From Bdellovibrionales bacterium (lineage in GTDB: Bacteria > Bdellovibrionota > UBA1018 > CAIMNF01): a stretch of 64,000 nt of DNA. The notes under the pieces are model-generated. The model saw only the letters and a program-made list of their open reading frames with translations, did not search any database and was not told the origin of the DNA. Of this stretch, positions 34,744-43,288 are shown in pieces. The first letter of the stretch is position 1. Each line of letters opens with the position of its first letter. The stretch covers positions 62,001-126,000 of the forward strand of contig JAFEAO010000006.1 of NCBI GenBank assembly GCA_018266375.1, read 5' to 3'. Made by a program: the position numbers and the translations under genes.

Positions 34744-34751
34744 TCTCTGTT

Positions 34752-35822
34752 TCAAGGCCGCTTCGACATTAGAGGTTTAGGTGGTGGGGTATTGATCAGG
34801 TCTTCCAGGCGGGAAGTCACCGTCTCCACCACCTGCTCGAACGGTACGTTCAGAGCAAGACCTGCAGCATAATCGTGTCCACCCCCGCCTAACTCCATCG
34901 CAATCTTGTTAATGATCACGCGGCCCTTGGACTTGATCGAAACTCGGGTCATCTCCCCGTCATCCTCTTCGCGGAAAATGCAGACCACTTCCGCATCTTT
35001 CAAAACCAACAAAATATTCAGAAACGACATCGTATCGTCTGCCGAAGCCTTAAATTTCTTCCGGAGATCGAGCCGCATTTCCATCCAGGCCAATCGACCA
35101 CTCTTAGAGATACGGGTATTTTGCAATAGCTGTCCGAGAAGTTGAACGTGCGAGAGTTCCTTCGTCGAATAGATCGCCTGATAGACCTCTTCGGGATTCA
35201 CACCGAGTTGGATCATCTCGGATGCGATTTCGTGCGACTCGGGTGTTGTACGCGAGTAACGAAAACTGTTAGTGTCGGTCATGATCGACACGTAAAGACC
35301 GAGCGCCATGTCTTCGTTAAGCTTCACGAGATCGAGCTCGGTAAAGAGCTGGTACAGGAGCTCGCCGATCGAACTGGAGTGCGTATCACTCACCACCGTT
35401 ACGTTAGGCGGGTAGTGCATTTTTTCGGGAGGCTCGATGTCGGGGTGGTGATCCAGAAATACGATCTTGCGCGACCGGAGCGGGAGCTCGTTCCAAAGTT
35501 TGCCTAGGCGGCGCGGATCGTTGGTATCGACGATGATCCAGAGATCGCACTGATCCCAGAGTTCGACTTCACCGGGTCCGAGTAAAATGTTGCCTTCCGG
35601 ATCCAAAAATTTGTAACGCTTCGGAAGTGGATCCGGATTGTAGATGCGTACGGATTTGCGCGCGCGCTTCAAATAGTGAAAGAGAGCGGTCTCAGCGCCG
35701 AGCCCGTCGCCGTCGGGTTGCACGTGCGTGGAAATGAGAATTCTCTTGGCGTCCGAAATCAGATTTTTGAAATCCGTAAATTCCCGACTGGCGGAAACGG
35801 CCTTTGTTTTTTTTTTGCTCAA
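34752..35822 (-). CDS. DHH-family phosphoesterase (NrnA-like)
   Basis: This is a 356-residue cytoplasmic enzyme. The DHH motifs are visible: VQPDGDGLGAE (metal), DTND, DHHPD, and the DHHA1 end GGGGHDYAAGLAL. NrnA-type enzymes degrade short oligoribonucleotides and 3'-phosphoadenosine 5'-phosphate. Only 34 bases separate its start from the divergent gene at 35857, so both promoters must overlap the coding ends. Confidence 0.9.
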   Translation of the reverse strand: MSKKKTKAVSASREFTDFKNLISDAKRILISTHVQPDGDGLGAETALFHYLKRARKSVRIYNPDPLPKRYKFLDPEGNILLGPGEVELWDQCDLWIIVDTNDPRRLGKLWNELPLRSRKIVFLDHHPDIEPPEKMHYPPNVTVVSDTHSSSIGELLYQLFTELDLVKLNEDMALGLYVSIMTDTNSFRYSRTTPESHEIASEMIQLGVNPEEVYQAIYSTKELSHVQLLGQLLQNTRISKSGRLAWMEMRLDLRKKFKASADDTMSFLNILLVLKDAEVVCIFREEDDGEMTRVSIKSKGRVIINKIAMELGGGGHDYAAGLALNVPFEQVVETVTSRLEDLINTPPPKPLMSKRP

Positions 35823-35856
35823 GATTCGTGTTGATCTAGCCGACTTTGACTAAGAC

Positions 35857-36186
35857 ATGATGACAGCTACTCCGATCGATCCTTTATATACTATCTTCGA
35901 GCAACACCTGTTCAACTTTCAAGATCCGAATTCTGACAGGAAGGCTTTCATCGAAGCGGTCGTCAAAGATTACCTCAGTCAGATGCGCCGTATGGGTTTA
36001 AACGTGCCTGGCGAGTGGGAAGGTCACATTTCCGAAGAATTGTCCTTCCAAGTCAACACGATGCTCGTTAAAAAGATATACGGATGTCTGACGATCAACG
36101 AGTATCAGGAGAAGGTAACGCCAACGCAAAAGAAAACGGCCCGCACGCGTTATCGTCGTCTTCAAACCGCCAAGAAAGCGGCTTAA
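35857..36186 (+). CDS. Small hypothetical protein
   Basis: This is a 109-residue protein with no recognised domain. It is mostly helical (HLFNFQDPNSDRKAFIEAVV, EELSFQVNTMLVKKIYG) with a basic C-terminus (ARTRYRRLQTAKKAA). It has no signal peptide and few cysteines. No ribosome-binding site is clear. Its last 103 bases overlap the glycosyltransferase frame. Confidence 0.5.
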   Translation: MMTATPIDPLYTIFEQHLFNFQDPNSDRKAFIEAVVKDYLSQMRRMGLNVPGEWEGHISEELSFQVNTMLVKKIYGCLTINEYQEKVTPTQKKTARTRYRRLQTAKKAA

Positions 36187-37307
36187 TCTACAAAGGCTCC
36201 CGTCAAAAAATCGCCATTGTTCACGACTGGTTGAACGGAATGCGCGGAGGCGAGATCGTCTTCGAAGCGATTCTCGATTTGTTTCCAGGAGCGGAAGTCT
36301 ACACGCTCATCTACGAGCCCGAAAATCTCAACGCTCGTTTGCGCGAAAAGCTTTCAAAACACACGGTGCGCGCGTCTTGGTTGAATCATCTGGCGCTCAC
36401 GCGCAAGTTCTACCGCCAGCTTTTGCCACTTCTTCCGTTCGCGATCCGCCAGTTTGATTTGTATCCCTACGATCTCGTGGTGTCGTCTTCGCATTGTGTG
36501 GCGAAGGGAATCCGTAAGCATCCCGAGTCGTATCATTTGAGCTACGTCCACGCGCCGATGCGCTACATGTGGAACAAGTTCGAAGATTATTTCGGCAAGG
36601 GACGTTCGAGCGCTCTTGTCCGGCTCGCTGCAAAAATTTTTCGTCCGTTTTTGCAGGCATGGGATCGCTCGACATCCAGAGCCGAACGCGTCGATAAAAT
36701 TCTCGCCAATAGTCAGTTCATCGCGCGCGAGATCAAACAATTTTACGGTCGCGACGCAAAGGTGATTTATCCATTCGCGCGGCTTGAGCGATTCACGCGC
36801 TCGCGCCAAGTCGGCGGGCATTACTTAATGGTCGGGGCATTTGCCCCGTATAAAAGGACGGATATCGCGATCGAAGCATTTGCGCGTTTGGGGCTTCCGC
36901 TCAAAATCGTCGGGCATGGGCAAGATGAACAAAGGTTAATGGTGCTCAAACAAAAGTTAGACGCGCGCAACATCGAGTTTCTCGGTAGTCCGTCGAACGA
37001 CCAAATTGAGAGTCTCTATTCTTCGTGCCGCGCGTTTATTTTTCCGGGCGAAGAAGATTTCGGCATTACCCCCCTCGAAGCGATGGCATCCGGCGCTCCG
37101 GTCATCGCATATCGCTCGGGTGGCGCGTGCGAGACGGTGACGGATAAAACCGGAATTCTATTTTCCCCGCAGACCGTTGATGCGCTCTGCGAGGCGATCA
37201 TGGACGTCGAGAGCGGGCGCAGAAAATTCGACGAAGCCGAGTGCCGTCGTCGCGCCGCTTTTTTTAGTCAAGAACGTTTCAAAAAAGAATTCTTGTCAGA
37301 ACTTTAA
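36084..37307 (+). CDS. Glycosyltransferase family 4
   Basis: This is a GT-B fold glycosyltransferase of up to 407 residues. The N-terminal domain begins near KIAIVHDWLNGMRGGEIVFE, and the C-terminal sugar-nucleotide site has EDFGITPLEAMASGAPVIAY. The likely role is adding a sugar to a surface polysaccharide or lipid, but the substrates are not visible. The first 35 or so residues are unconserved and overlap the upstream gene. No other ATG, GTG or TTG lies between 36084 and the conserved core, so the 5' end is uncertain but the overlap looks real. Confidence 0.87.
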   Translation: MSDDQRVSGEGNANAKENGPHALSSSSNRQESGLIYKGSRQKIAIVHDWLNGMRGGEIVFEAILDLFPGAEVYTLIYEPENLNARLREKLSKHTVRASWLNHLALTRKFYRQLLPLLPFAIRQFDLYPYDLVVSSSHCVAKGIRKHPESYHLSYVHAPMRYMWNKFEDYFGKGRSSALVRLAAKIFRPFLQAWDRSTSRAERVDKILANSQFIAREIKQFYGRDAKVIYPFARLERFTRSRQVGGHYLMVGAFAPYKRTDIAIEAFARLGLPLKIVGHGQDEQRLMVLKQKLDARNIEFLGSPSNDQIESLYSSCRAFIFPGEEDFGITPLEAMASGAPVIAYRSGGACETVTDKTGILFSPQTVDALCEAIMDVESGRRKFDEAECRRRAAFFSQERFKKEFLSEL

Positions 37308-37376
37308 ATCCCTCGATAGCATGAGCACTACATTCACCGCTAAACCGAACCGACGGTGAAACTTCAGGGGGACCTT

Positions 37377-38534
37377 ATGATTCGTATTTTCGCAATTCTT
37401 ACTCCGTTCTTATTCATTCCGCTTCTAGCGAGCGCCCAACACCAGCACGACTTCGCGGGTCTTGAAACCCCTGAAACGATGTCGGCGATGCGCCTCATAG
37501 ATCGCGGCGATGGCAGCGCTCCGCGCTGGATGACGTTTGCCGACGCGATGAAACTCAGTGAAAAGTCGCATGCTGAGGGCCGTTGCGCGGGCTTCATGGA
37601 TATCACTGATTTCCAGGATCTCGACCAAGAGCCGATGCCGATGGTGGAGTACTTCAAATTGAATCTCGGCGACCGTCCGTTGAAACAGCAGGCTTATTTG
37701 AGCCGTGCGATCAACGAGCTCGATTCGCAACAGCTTTTCAAGACCGTGTCTGAAATGTCCGCGTTCAAGAACCGTTACTATAAATCGGACCTCGGAGTGC
37801 AAGCTGCGATTTACATTTCGGATCGTTTCAAAGCGATCGCCAAAAACCGCACGGATATTGAAGTCAACCTCTTCAAACACAACTGGCCTCAGCCGTCCGT
37901 GGTTGCGGTGATGAAAGGGCAGGGCCCGCACGCCAATGAAATCGTGATCCTCGGCGGTCATGAAGACTCGATCAATCAGAGCGCTTTCGGCAGTAATAAT
38001 ATGACCGCGCCGGGTGCGGACGACAACGCGTCAGGCACGGCGACCGTGATCGAGGTGTTCCGTGAGATCGTGGAAAGCGGCTTTAAACCCGATCGTACTT
38101 TGATGTTCATGACTTATGCGGCGGAAGAAGTCGGCCTCTACGGAAGCCAAGATATCGCTAAGAAATTCAAAGAACAGGGCAAAACCGTTGTTGGCGTCAT
38201 GCAGCTCGATATGACTGCATTTCCAGGAGCGGGTGATCAGATTGTTTTCATGACGGACTTTACGAATCCGAATTTGACTCAATTCGCGCAGAAGCTTGTC
38301 GACTCGTATGTCAAAGTCAAGTGGAGCACGGACAAATGCGGTTACGCCTGTTCGGATCACGCGTCTTGGACCAAAGCGGGCTACGCGGCGATCATGCCGT
38401 TCGAAGCGACGATGAAGAATGATAACAAAGACATCCACACGGTTCGCGACGTGATTCAGAAGTTGGATTTCAAGTTCGGACTGCACTTTGCCAAACTGGG
38501 TCTCGCGTTCCTCACGGAATTGGCGAAAGACTAA
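37377..38534 (+). CDS. Secreted M28-family aminopeptidase
   Basis: This is a 385-residue zinc peptidase with a signal peptide (MIRIFAILTPFLFIPLLASA). Two zinc ions are expected, bound by the His of ILGGHEDSIN, the Asp of GADDNASGTA, the Glu pair in YAAEEVGLYGS, the Asp of MQLDMTAF and the His in KDIHTVRD. A Cys pair in KCGYACSDHASW may form the known disulfide next to the site. Release of N-terminal residues from peptides outside the cell is inferred. AGGGGG lies six bases before ATG 37377. Confidence 0.9.
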   Translation: MIRIFAILTPFLFIPLLASAQHQHDFAGLETPETMSAMRLIDRGDGSAPRWMTFADAMKLSEKSHAEGRCAGFMDITDFQDLDQEPMPMVEYFKLNLGDRPLKQQAYLSRAINELDSQQLFKTVSEMSAFKNRYYKSDLGVQAAIYISDRFKAIAKNRTDIEVNLFKHNWPQPSVVAVMKGQGPHANEIVILGGHEDSINQSAFGSNNMTAPGADDNASGTATVIEVFREIVESGFKPDRTLMFMTYAAEEVGLYGSQDIAKKFKEQGKTVVGVMQLDMTAFPGAGDQIVFMTDFTNPNLTQFAQKLVDSYVKVKWSTDKCGYACSDHASWTKAGYAAIMPFEATMKNDNKDIHTVRDVIQKLDFKFGLHFAKLGLAFLTELAKD

Positions 38535-38898
38535 TGGTAATGACTCGCCATATATGCGCGTTGTGTAATATGGCGTTTTGGTGGAAAAACCGGTGAAAAA
38601 ACTCTGGAAAGGTCGAGTTAAGTACCCGATATCACAAAAGCCAAAATAGACGAAAAAGGCCAATTTAGGCTTAATTCAATAAAAAATTACTGGGGGCAAG
38701 TCACTGACTTCGTCTCCAGTTGTATTTTGGGCGTGTCCGGGTCCGGATTTAGCGGCATCATGCTGCACCCGTCTGGAGCGTCAGGAAAATTGACAAAGCA
38801 GACCCAACCCTTATTCTTGAGTTATAGGAAAAAAACCGCGAGGGATTCAATGGTGAGTTCCTCCAACCACAACAGAAAGTAAAAAAGGAGTGTTCTCA
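38535..38898. other. 364-base gap before the outer-membrane protein pair
   Basis: No coding frame of interest. It holds nested inverted repeats around 38714-38778 (outer CTCCAG/CTGGAG, middle GGGT/ACCC, inner GCGGCA/TGCTGC with a three-base loop) and then a good promoter at 38790-38817. The repeats lie upstream of the promoter, so they are not in the leader of the next gene. They could be a separate small RNA or a regulatory structure. Confidence 0.5.
38790..38817 (+). promoter_or_regulatory. Sigma-70-like promoter for outer-membrane protein 1
   Basis: A perfect -35 TTGACA at 38790-38795 and a -10 TATTCT at 38812-38817 are spaced by 16 bases. The expected start is near 38824, giving a leader of about 75 bases. 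AAGGAG at 38885-38890 is the ribosome-binding site, eight bases before the ATG. This is the strongest promoter-like sequence I see in the window, in line with an abundant outer-membrane protein. Confidence 0.75.
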
Positions 38899-40038
38899 AT
38901 GAACAAACTATTTTTAATCCTGGGCTTGATGATTATTGCAGCACCAGCATTCGCATCACGTGCCCGTCTCGAAGCTTTGGGCGAAGGAAAGAACGGATCT
39001 TATTATATTCAAGATAACCGTGACATCTTCTTGAACCCTGCTCACATCAGCAAATATAAGAAGAAATTGTACCTCGAGCTCGGCGGCGCAAGCGGCACGG
39101 CAGCGACAGGTGCAGGTGCAACTGACGGATCAGGTACAAGCGGGACAGCTCAAGGCGGTTTCACCAATACCTTCGGTGATTACACCTACGGTCTTTGGAT
39201 GAACAACAACAACGACTTCTGGCAAGCGGCAGCTACCGGTTCAGGCGGTAACGGCTTCGCGGCTCCGGAAAGTCAATTGGACTTCTTCCTCGGTGGAGAA
39301 GGCTCGATGGCTTGGGGTTTGAACTTGTTCTACGCAGGTAACGCTGCAAAAGTAGCGGGCATTAGCTCTTCTGCCTCTACATTCGGTGTCGGTTTCGGTA
39401 TCGACATGAACAATTTCCAAGTTTGGGCAAACGTTGACATCCTCGGTAAATCAACAATCGACAACGGTGCTACTAACGGCAACGAACTCAAAGAAAAAGT
39501 ATCTTTCGACGCAGGCTTGTCTTACGCGCAAGAAAACTGGACATGGTTCGGTAAATTCATGAACTTCGGAACAGACACTAACACTGTCGTCACTACTGAA
39601 CGCCGCTACTCTATGTATGGTATCGGTGGCGGTTACAAGCACGAGATGAGCAAAGCGACTACTATGTTCGCTCGTATCGAAGCTGACATGGATAAAGACG
39701 ACACAAACGGTGTTGCGACTCAGTCATACGATATCCCAGTGGTTGTCGCTGCTGAATCACAAGCACTCAGCTGGCTCGCGATCCGCGGCTCTATCGCTTA
39801 CAGCCTCTTTGGGCAACAATGGACTGAAACTACCCGCAACAGCTTCGGCGGTTCTACTACCGTTGCAGCCGGTGTTGGTATGACTTTCGGCGACGTTCAA
39901 ATCGACGGTCTCGTTGCTTCTTCTGCTGCTAATAACGGCGGTGCTGCAACTGGTTTCGGTACTGGTAACCGTGCAAACCAAACTTTCGGTTTCGGCGACA
40001 ACATGATCAGCCGCATCGGTTTGACTTACAACTTCTAA
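38899..40038 (+). CDS. Outer-membrane beta-barrel protein (porin-like), paralogue 1
   Basis: This is a 379-residue protein with a signal peptide (cut at AFA|SRA). The mature end SRARLEALGE and NRDIFLNPAHI, the glycine and aromatic alternation, and the C-terminal TYNF with final Phe fit an outer-membrane barrel. It is highly similar at both ends to the next gene (40147). Codons look like those of a strongly expressed gene. I recall a similar start in major outer-membrane proteins of Bdellovibrio. Pore function is inferred. Confidence 0.82.
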   Translation: MNKLFLILGLMIIAAPAFASRARLEALGEGKNGSYYIQDNRDIFLNPAHISKYKKKLYLELGGASGTAATGAGATDGSGTSGTAQGGFTNTFGDYTYGLWMNNNNDFWQAAATGSGGNGFAAPESQLDFFLGGEGSMAWGLNLFYAGNAAKVAGISSSASTFGVGFGIDMNNFQVWANVDILGKSTIDNGATNGNELKEKVSFDAGLSYAQENWTWFGKFMNFGTDTNTVVTTERRYSMYGIGGGYKHEMSKATTMFARIEADMDKDDTNGVATQSYDIPVVVAAESQALSWLAIRGSIAYSLFGQQWTETTRNSFGGSTTVAAGVGMTFGDVQIDGLVASSAANNGGAATGFGTGNRANQTFGFGDNMISRIGLTYNF

Positions 40039-40054
40039 TTCATTCTTGAAAACG

Positions 40055-40087
40055 AAGCCCCTGGGGATATTCCCTGGGGGCTTTTTT
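40055..40087 (+). terminator. Rho-independent terminator after paralogue 1
   Basis: AAGCCCC (40055-40061) pairs with GGGGCTT (40077-40083), with further GGG/CCC pairing inside and a T-run at 40082-40087. It sits 17 bases after the stop codon. It should end most transcripts of the first barrel gene, so the second paralogue probably has its own promoter in 40088-40146. Confidence 0.88.
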
Positions 40088-40146
40088 AAAAAACCACCAC
40101 CACAACACACATTCGACTGCTCGTTTAACTACAGAGAGGGAGTAAA

Positions 40147-41400
40147 ATGAAAAACATCATCCTGGGATTGCTGGTAATCCTGACCGCTGCTCCTGCATTC
40201 GCGTCCCGCGCCCGCTTGGAAGCGCTCGGCGAAAGCAAGTTCGGCTCTTATTATATCAATGACGACCGCAACATATTCTTGAACCCGGCGCAAATGATCG
40301 ACTACAAGAAGAAAGCCTTCTTCGAGTTCGGCGGCGACCCGCAGACGCCGACGTCCTTGCTGGACCGTTCGGTGCTTGCCAACCGAGCTCAAGGTGGTTA
40401 TGTCAGCCCGATCGGCGACGATATGGCGATCGGCGTGTACTACAACAACACCACTGACCGTGCCCTCGACTTCGTCGGGCAAATCAACGGTTTCATTTTC
40501 GTAACTGCAGGTTCCGCAACCAACACCTTCATTGCTCCGGATAGCCAGATCGAAGTGTTACTCGCAGGCAAAGGTGGTATGGGTTGGGGTTTGAGCCTTC
40601 TTTACGCAGGCAACAACACCAAAACAGCTAACCTGGAAAAAACAGCTTCAGTACTCGGCGCACGCTTGGGTTTGATCTCTGGCGACCTCCAATTGATGTC
40701 GACAGTCGGTCTACTCAGCAAATCCGAGGTTCTCGTGGCCGGCGCGACCAATGAATTAAAGGGTAAACTTTCAATCGATTTCGCAGCGACCTACAAAATG
40801 GACGATCAGACTTTGTTCGGTAAATTCACCATCTACGGTGCTGACGTCACCAACCAAACCGTTTTCGCGACTACCACTCCAACCGAACTCCGTAACATCG
40901 GTTTCGGCGTCGGTATGGGCCGCAAGCACGAGATGACTAAATCCACTAACATGTACTGCCGTTTCGAAGCGGACTATTTGAAGCAAGGCGTGGAAAAAGT
41001 ACCTGCGACTTTGAGTGCCGCTCTCGCGGCTCCTGCGGTCACTTATTGGAACGTTCCACTCGTGGTCGGTGCTGAGTCACAAGCGCTCGACTGGCTCGCG
41101 ATCCGCGGCTCAATCCAATATAGCTTGGTCGGTCAGCAAATCGGCGCACGCGGTTTGATCTCGTCAGGTGCAGGCGAGAACACCATGAACAGCCTCGGCG
41201 GAACAACTACTGTTGCAGCCGGCGTCGGCATGACTTTCGGCGACCTTCAAATCGATGGTCTCGTCGCGACCAACGGTACCCAACCTGCAGTGACCGGTTA
41301 CGGCACACAGCCAGGTTTCGGTACAGCCCCGATGTCGAACACCTCTTTCGGTTTCGGCAACGGTATGCTTAGTCGTATCGCAGCTACCTACAGCTTTTAA
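40147..41400 (+). CDS. Outer-membrane beta-barrel protein (porin-like), paralogue 2
   Basis: This is a 417-residue protein with a signal peptide, the mature start SRARLEALGE and C-terminal TYSF. It shares the block TTVAAGVGMTFGD and the QIDGLVA stretch with paralogue 1, but the middle differs and is longer by about 35 residues. GAGGGAG lies five bases before the ATG. It is a tandem duplicate that has diverged. Function as pore or adhesin is inferred. No clear terminator follows. Confidence 0.82.
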   Translation: MKNIILGLLVILTAAPAFASRARLEALGESKFGSYYINDDRNIFLNPAQMIDYKKKAFFEFGGDPQTPTSLLDRSVLANRAQGGYVSPIGDDMAIGVYYNNTTDRALDFVGQINGFIFVTAGSATNTFIAPDSQIEVLLAGKGGMGWGLSLLYAGNNTKTANLEKTASVLGARLGLISGDLQLMSTVGLLSKSEVLVAGATNELKGKLSIDFAATYKMDDQTLFGKFTIYGADVTNQTVFATTTPTELRNIGFGVGMGRKHEMTKSTNMYCRFEADYLKQGVEKVPATLSAALAAPAVTYWNVPLVVGAESQALDWLAIRGSIQYSLVGQQIGARGLISSGAGENTMNSLGGTTTVAAGVGMTFGDLQIDGLVATNGTQPAVTGYGTQPGFGTAPMSNTSFGFGNGMLSRIAATYSF

Positions 41401-41428
41401 GTTGTAGGACAAAATATTCGCAAAATCC

Positions 41429-41953
41429 TTACAGCTCGCAGTTCGAGGCGAGGCTCATGCTAAAGCAGTCGGAGTTGCTATCGTTCGGATCGCAACCGAC
41501 GGCCGCAAAAGGCGCGCCCGCGCGACACTTGCAAAACGAGCCTGCAGGTATCGAAGCGGCCTGATCGCAGCTTGGAAACGCCACTGGAGCCTTGCACATG
41601 CCACTGCTTACGGCAACGTTGCCGAATTGAATCGTGTAGTTAAGGTCGAGAAACTTCGACATGTTTCGATACATTCTCGAGCAAGTGATGTACTCGCTGA
41701 AGTTCGCATCGTGCTGAAAAGATTCCAAACATGATTTTTGGTCCGTGGCGCTAACCTTGGTGTACCAAAATTCGGAACATTTCGTAGTTCGACTTTTACT
41801 GACGACTCCGCAGCTTGTTGCAGGTAACTCCGCACAAGCTACGGTCGGAATTGCAGATCTACCGTCCATCCCTGATATTGCGAAGGAGTCCTGTACCACG
41901 CATATCATCCCTAGTAACCAGCTTAGGGAAAGCCAAATCCTTTGACATTCCAT
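41429..41953 (-). CDS. Secreted cysteine-rich hypothetical protein
   Basis: This is a 174-residue protein with a signal peptide (residues 8-25). The mature part has a dozen cysteines, including ELPATSCGV, SFCKCRAG and SDCFSMSL, which suggests a disulfide-rich extracellular fold. No family is recognised. Flanking DNA on the 5' side is strikingly AT-rich. It lies between the barrel gene pair and mraY on the opposite strand. Confidence 0.55.
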   Translation of the reverse strand: MECQRIWLSLSWLLGMICVVQDSFAISGMDGRSAIPTVACAELPATSCGVVSKSRTTKCSEFWYTKVSATDQKSCLESFQHDANFSEYITCSRMYRNMSKFLDLNYTIQFGNVAVSSGMCKAPVAFPSCDQAASIPAGSFCKCRAGAPFAAVGCDPNDSNSDCFSMSLASNCEL

Positions 41954-42175
41954 AAAACCTCCCTTGAGGATATAGATCCATTATAGTTAAATAACTTTTA
42001 CATAAATAGATGTGTCTTCTTTGAATCACGCAAATAAGAGGCACAGAATATGCGTGATGTGTTTGTTTGAAATGCACAAAATCGATCCAATTCTTTTGAT
42101 CTAAAAATTAAATAGTATCATACAGTTACATCATAATTCTTGACTGCATATTAGTGCGCCGCTAAAGTCGTTTTT
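41954..42175. promoter_or_regulatory. AT-rich divergent region upstream of mraY
   Basis: The 222 bases are visibly richer in A and T than their surroundings. A TTGACT at 42140-42145 and TAAAGT at 42163-42168, with a 17-base spacer, form a possible mraY promoter. The expected start would be almost at the ATG (42176), so mraY might be leaderless. There is no ribosome-binding site before the ATG. The second promoter (for the leftward gene) was not found. Confidence 0.4.
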
Positions 42176-43252
42176 ATGCTCTATCACTTGCTCTATCCTC
42201 TGCACGAGTCCATTGGAGTATTCAACGTTTTCAAATACATCACCTTCAGAACCTTCGGCGCGACTCTGACCGCAATGGTGCTCTGTCTGTTATTGGGCAG
42301 CCGCTACATCCGCTGGTTAAAAGAGAAGCAGATCGGACAATCGATTCGCGAACTCGGGCCTCAATCGCACATGTCTAAAAAAGGCACTCCGACCATGGGC
42401 GGGGGATTGATCTTGGGGTGTATCACTTTGTCGACGGTCCTTTGGGCGGATTTGCGTAACCACTATGTTTGGGTGGCGCTTTTTGTCATGGTCGGAACGG
42501 GCCTCATCGGCTGGGTCGACGATTACCGTAAAGTCGTGCAAAAAAACTCCAAGGGTTTGAGCGCCCGTCAAAAGTTGATTTGGCAAACCGTGGTTGCGCT
42601 TGCGGCTGCGATCTTTATGTACTGGATGCGCGACACGCCGCCGGTTCTCAAGTTTCCGTTCTTTAAAGACCTGGCGCTCGATCTCGGCATCTTCTTTATT
42701 CCGTTCGCCGTGCTCGTGATCGTGGGGACGTCAAACGCAGTCAATTTGACCGATGGCTTGGATGGTCTCGCCGTGGGCCCGACGATTACCACCGCACTCA
42801 CGTTCGCGGTGCTTGCCTACAGCGCGGGTAACTTCGTGATCGCCGAGTACCTTCAAATTCCATTCGTGTCCGGTGCGGGCGAGCTCGCGATTTTCTTGGC
42901 GAGCACGGGTGCCGCATGTTTGGGCTTTTTATGGTTTAACGCATATCCGGCCGAAGTCTTTATGGGCGACGTCGGGGCGTTGGCATTGGGGGGGGCGCTC
43001 GGTGTATCAGCCGTGATCACCAAAAACGAATTTCTCCTCGTGATTTGTGGCGGGGTATTCGTGGTCGAAGCATTGAGCGTGATGCTTCAAGTGGCTTCAT
43101 TCAAGCTCACGGGTAAAAGGATTTTCAAAATGGCCCCGATTCACCATCACTTTGAACTGAAGGGATGGCCGGAGCCGAAAGTGATCGTACGTTTTTGGAT
43201 CGTATCGATCATGTTGGCGCTCGCGACTCTCGCGACATTGAAATTACGTTAA
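42176..43252 (+). CDS. mraY: Phospho-N-acetylmuramoyl-pentapeptide transferase
   Basis: This is a 358-residue integral membrane enzyme making lipid I from UDP-MurNAc-pentapeptide and undecaprenyl phosphate. About ten helices are visible. The conserved acidic loops are [11 protein letters not shown], the [10 protein letters not shown] sequence with its catalytic Asp, and [13 protein letters not shown]. It leads the rightward dcw block. murF, which usually precedes it, is absent. Confidence 0.96.
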   Translation: MLYHLLYPLHESIGVFNVFKYITFRTFGATLTAMVLCLLLGSRYIRWLKEKQIGQSIRELGPQSHMSKKGTPTMGGGLILGCITLSTVLWADLRNHYVWVALFVMVGTGLIGWVDDYRKVVQKNSKGLSARQKLIWQTVVALAAAIFMYWMRDTPPVLKFPFFKDLALDLGIFFIPFAVLVIVGTSNAVNLTDGLDGLAVGPTITTALTFAVLAYSAGNFVIAEYLQIPFVSGAGELAIFLASTGAACLGFLWFNAYPAEVFMGDVGALALGGALGVSAVITKNEFLLVICGGVFVVEALSVMLQVASFKLTGKRIFKMAPIHHHFELKGWPEPKVIVRFWIVSIMLALATLATLKLR

Positions 43253-43288
43253 TCACGATTTAAATGACAGTAGGAGCAGTTAGATCTT

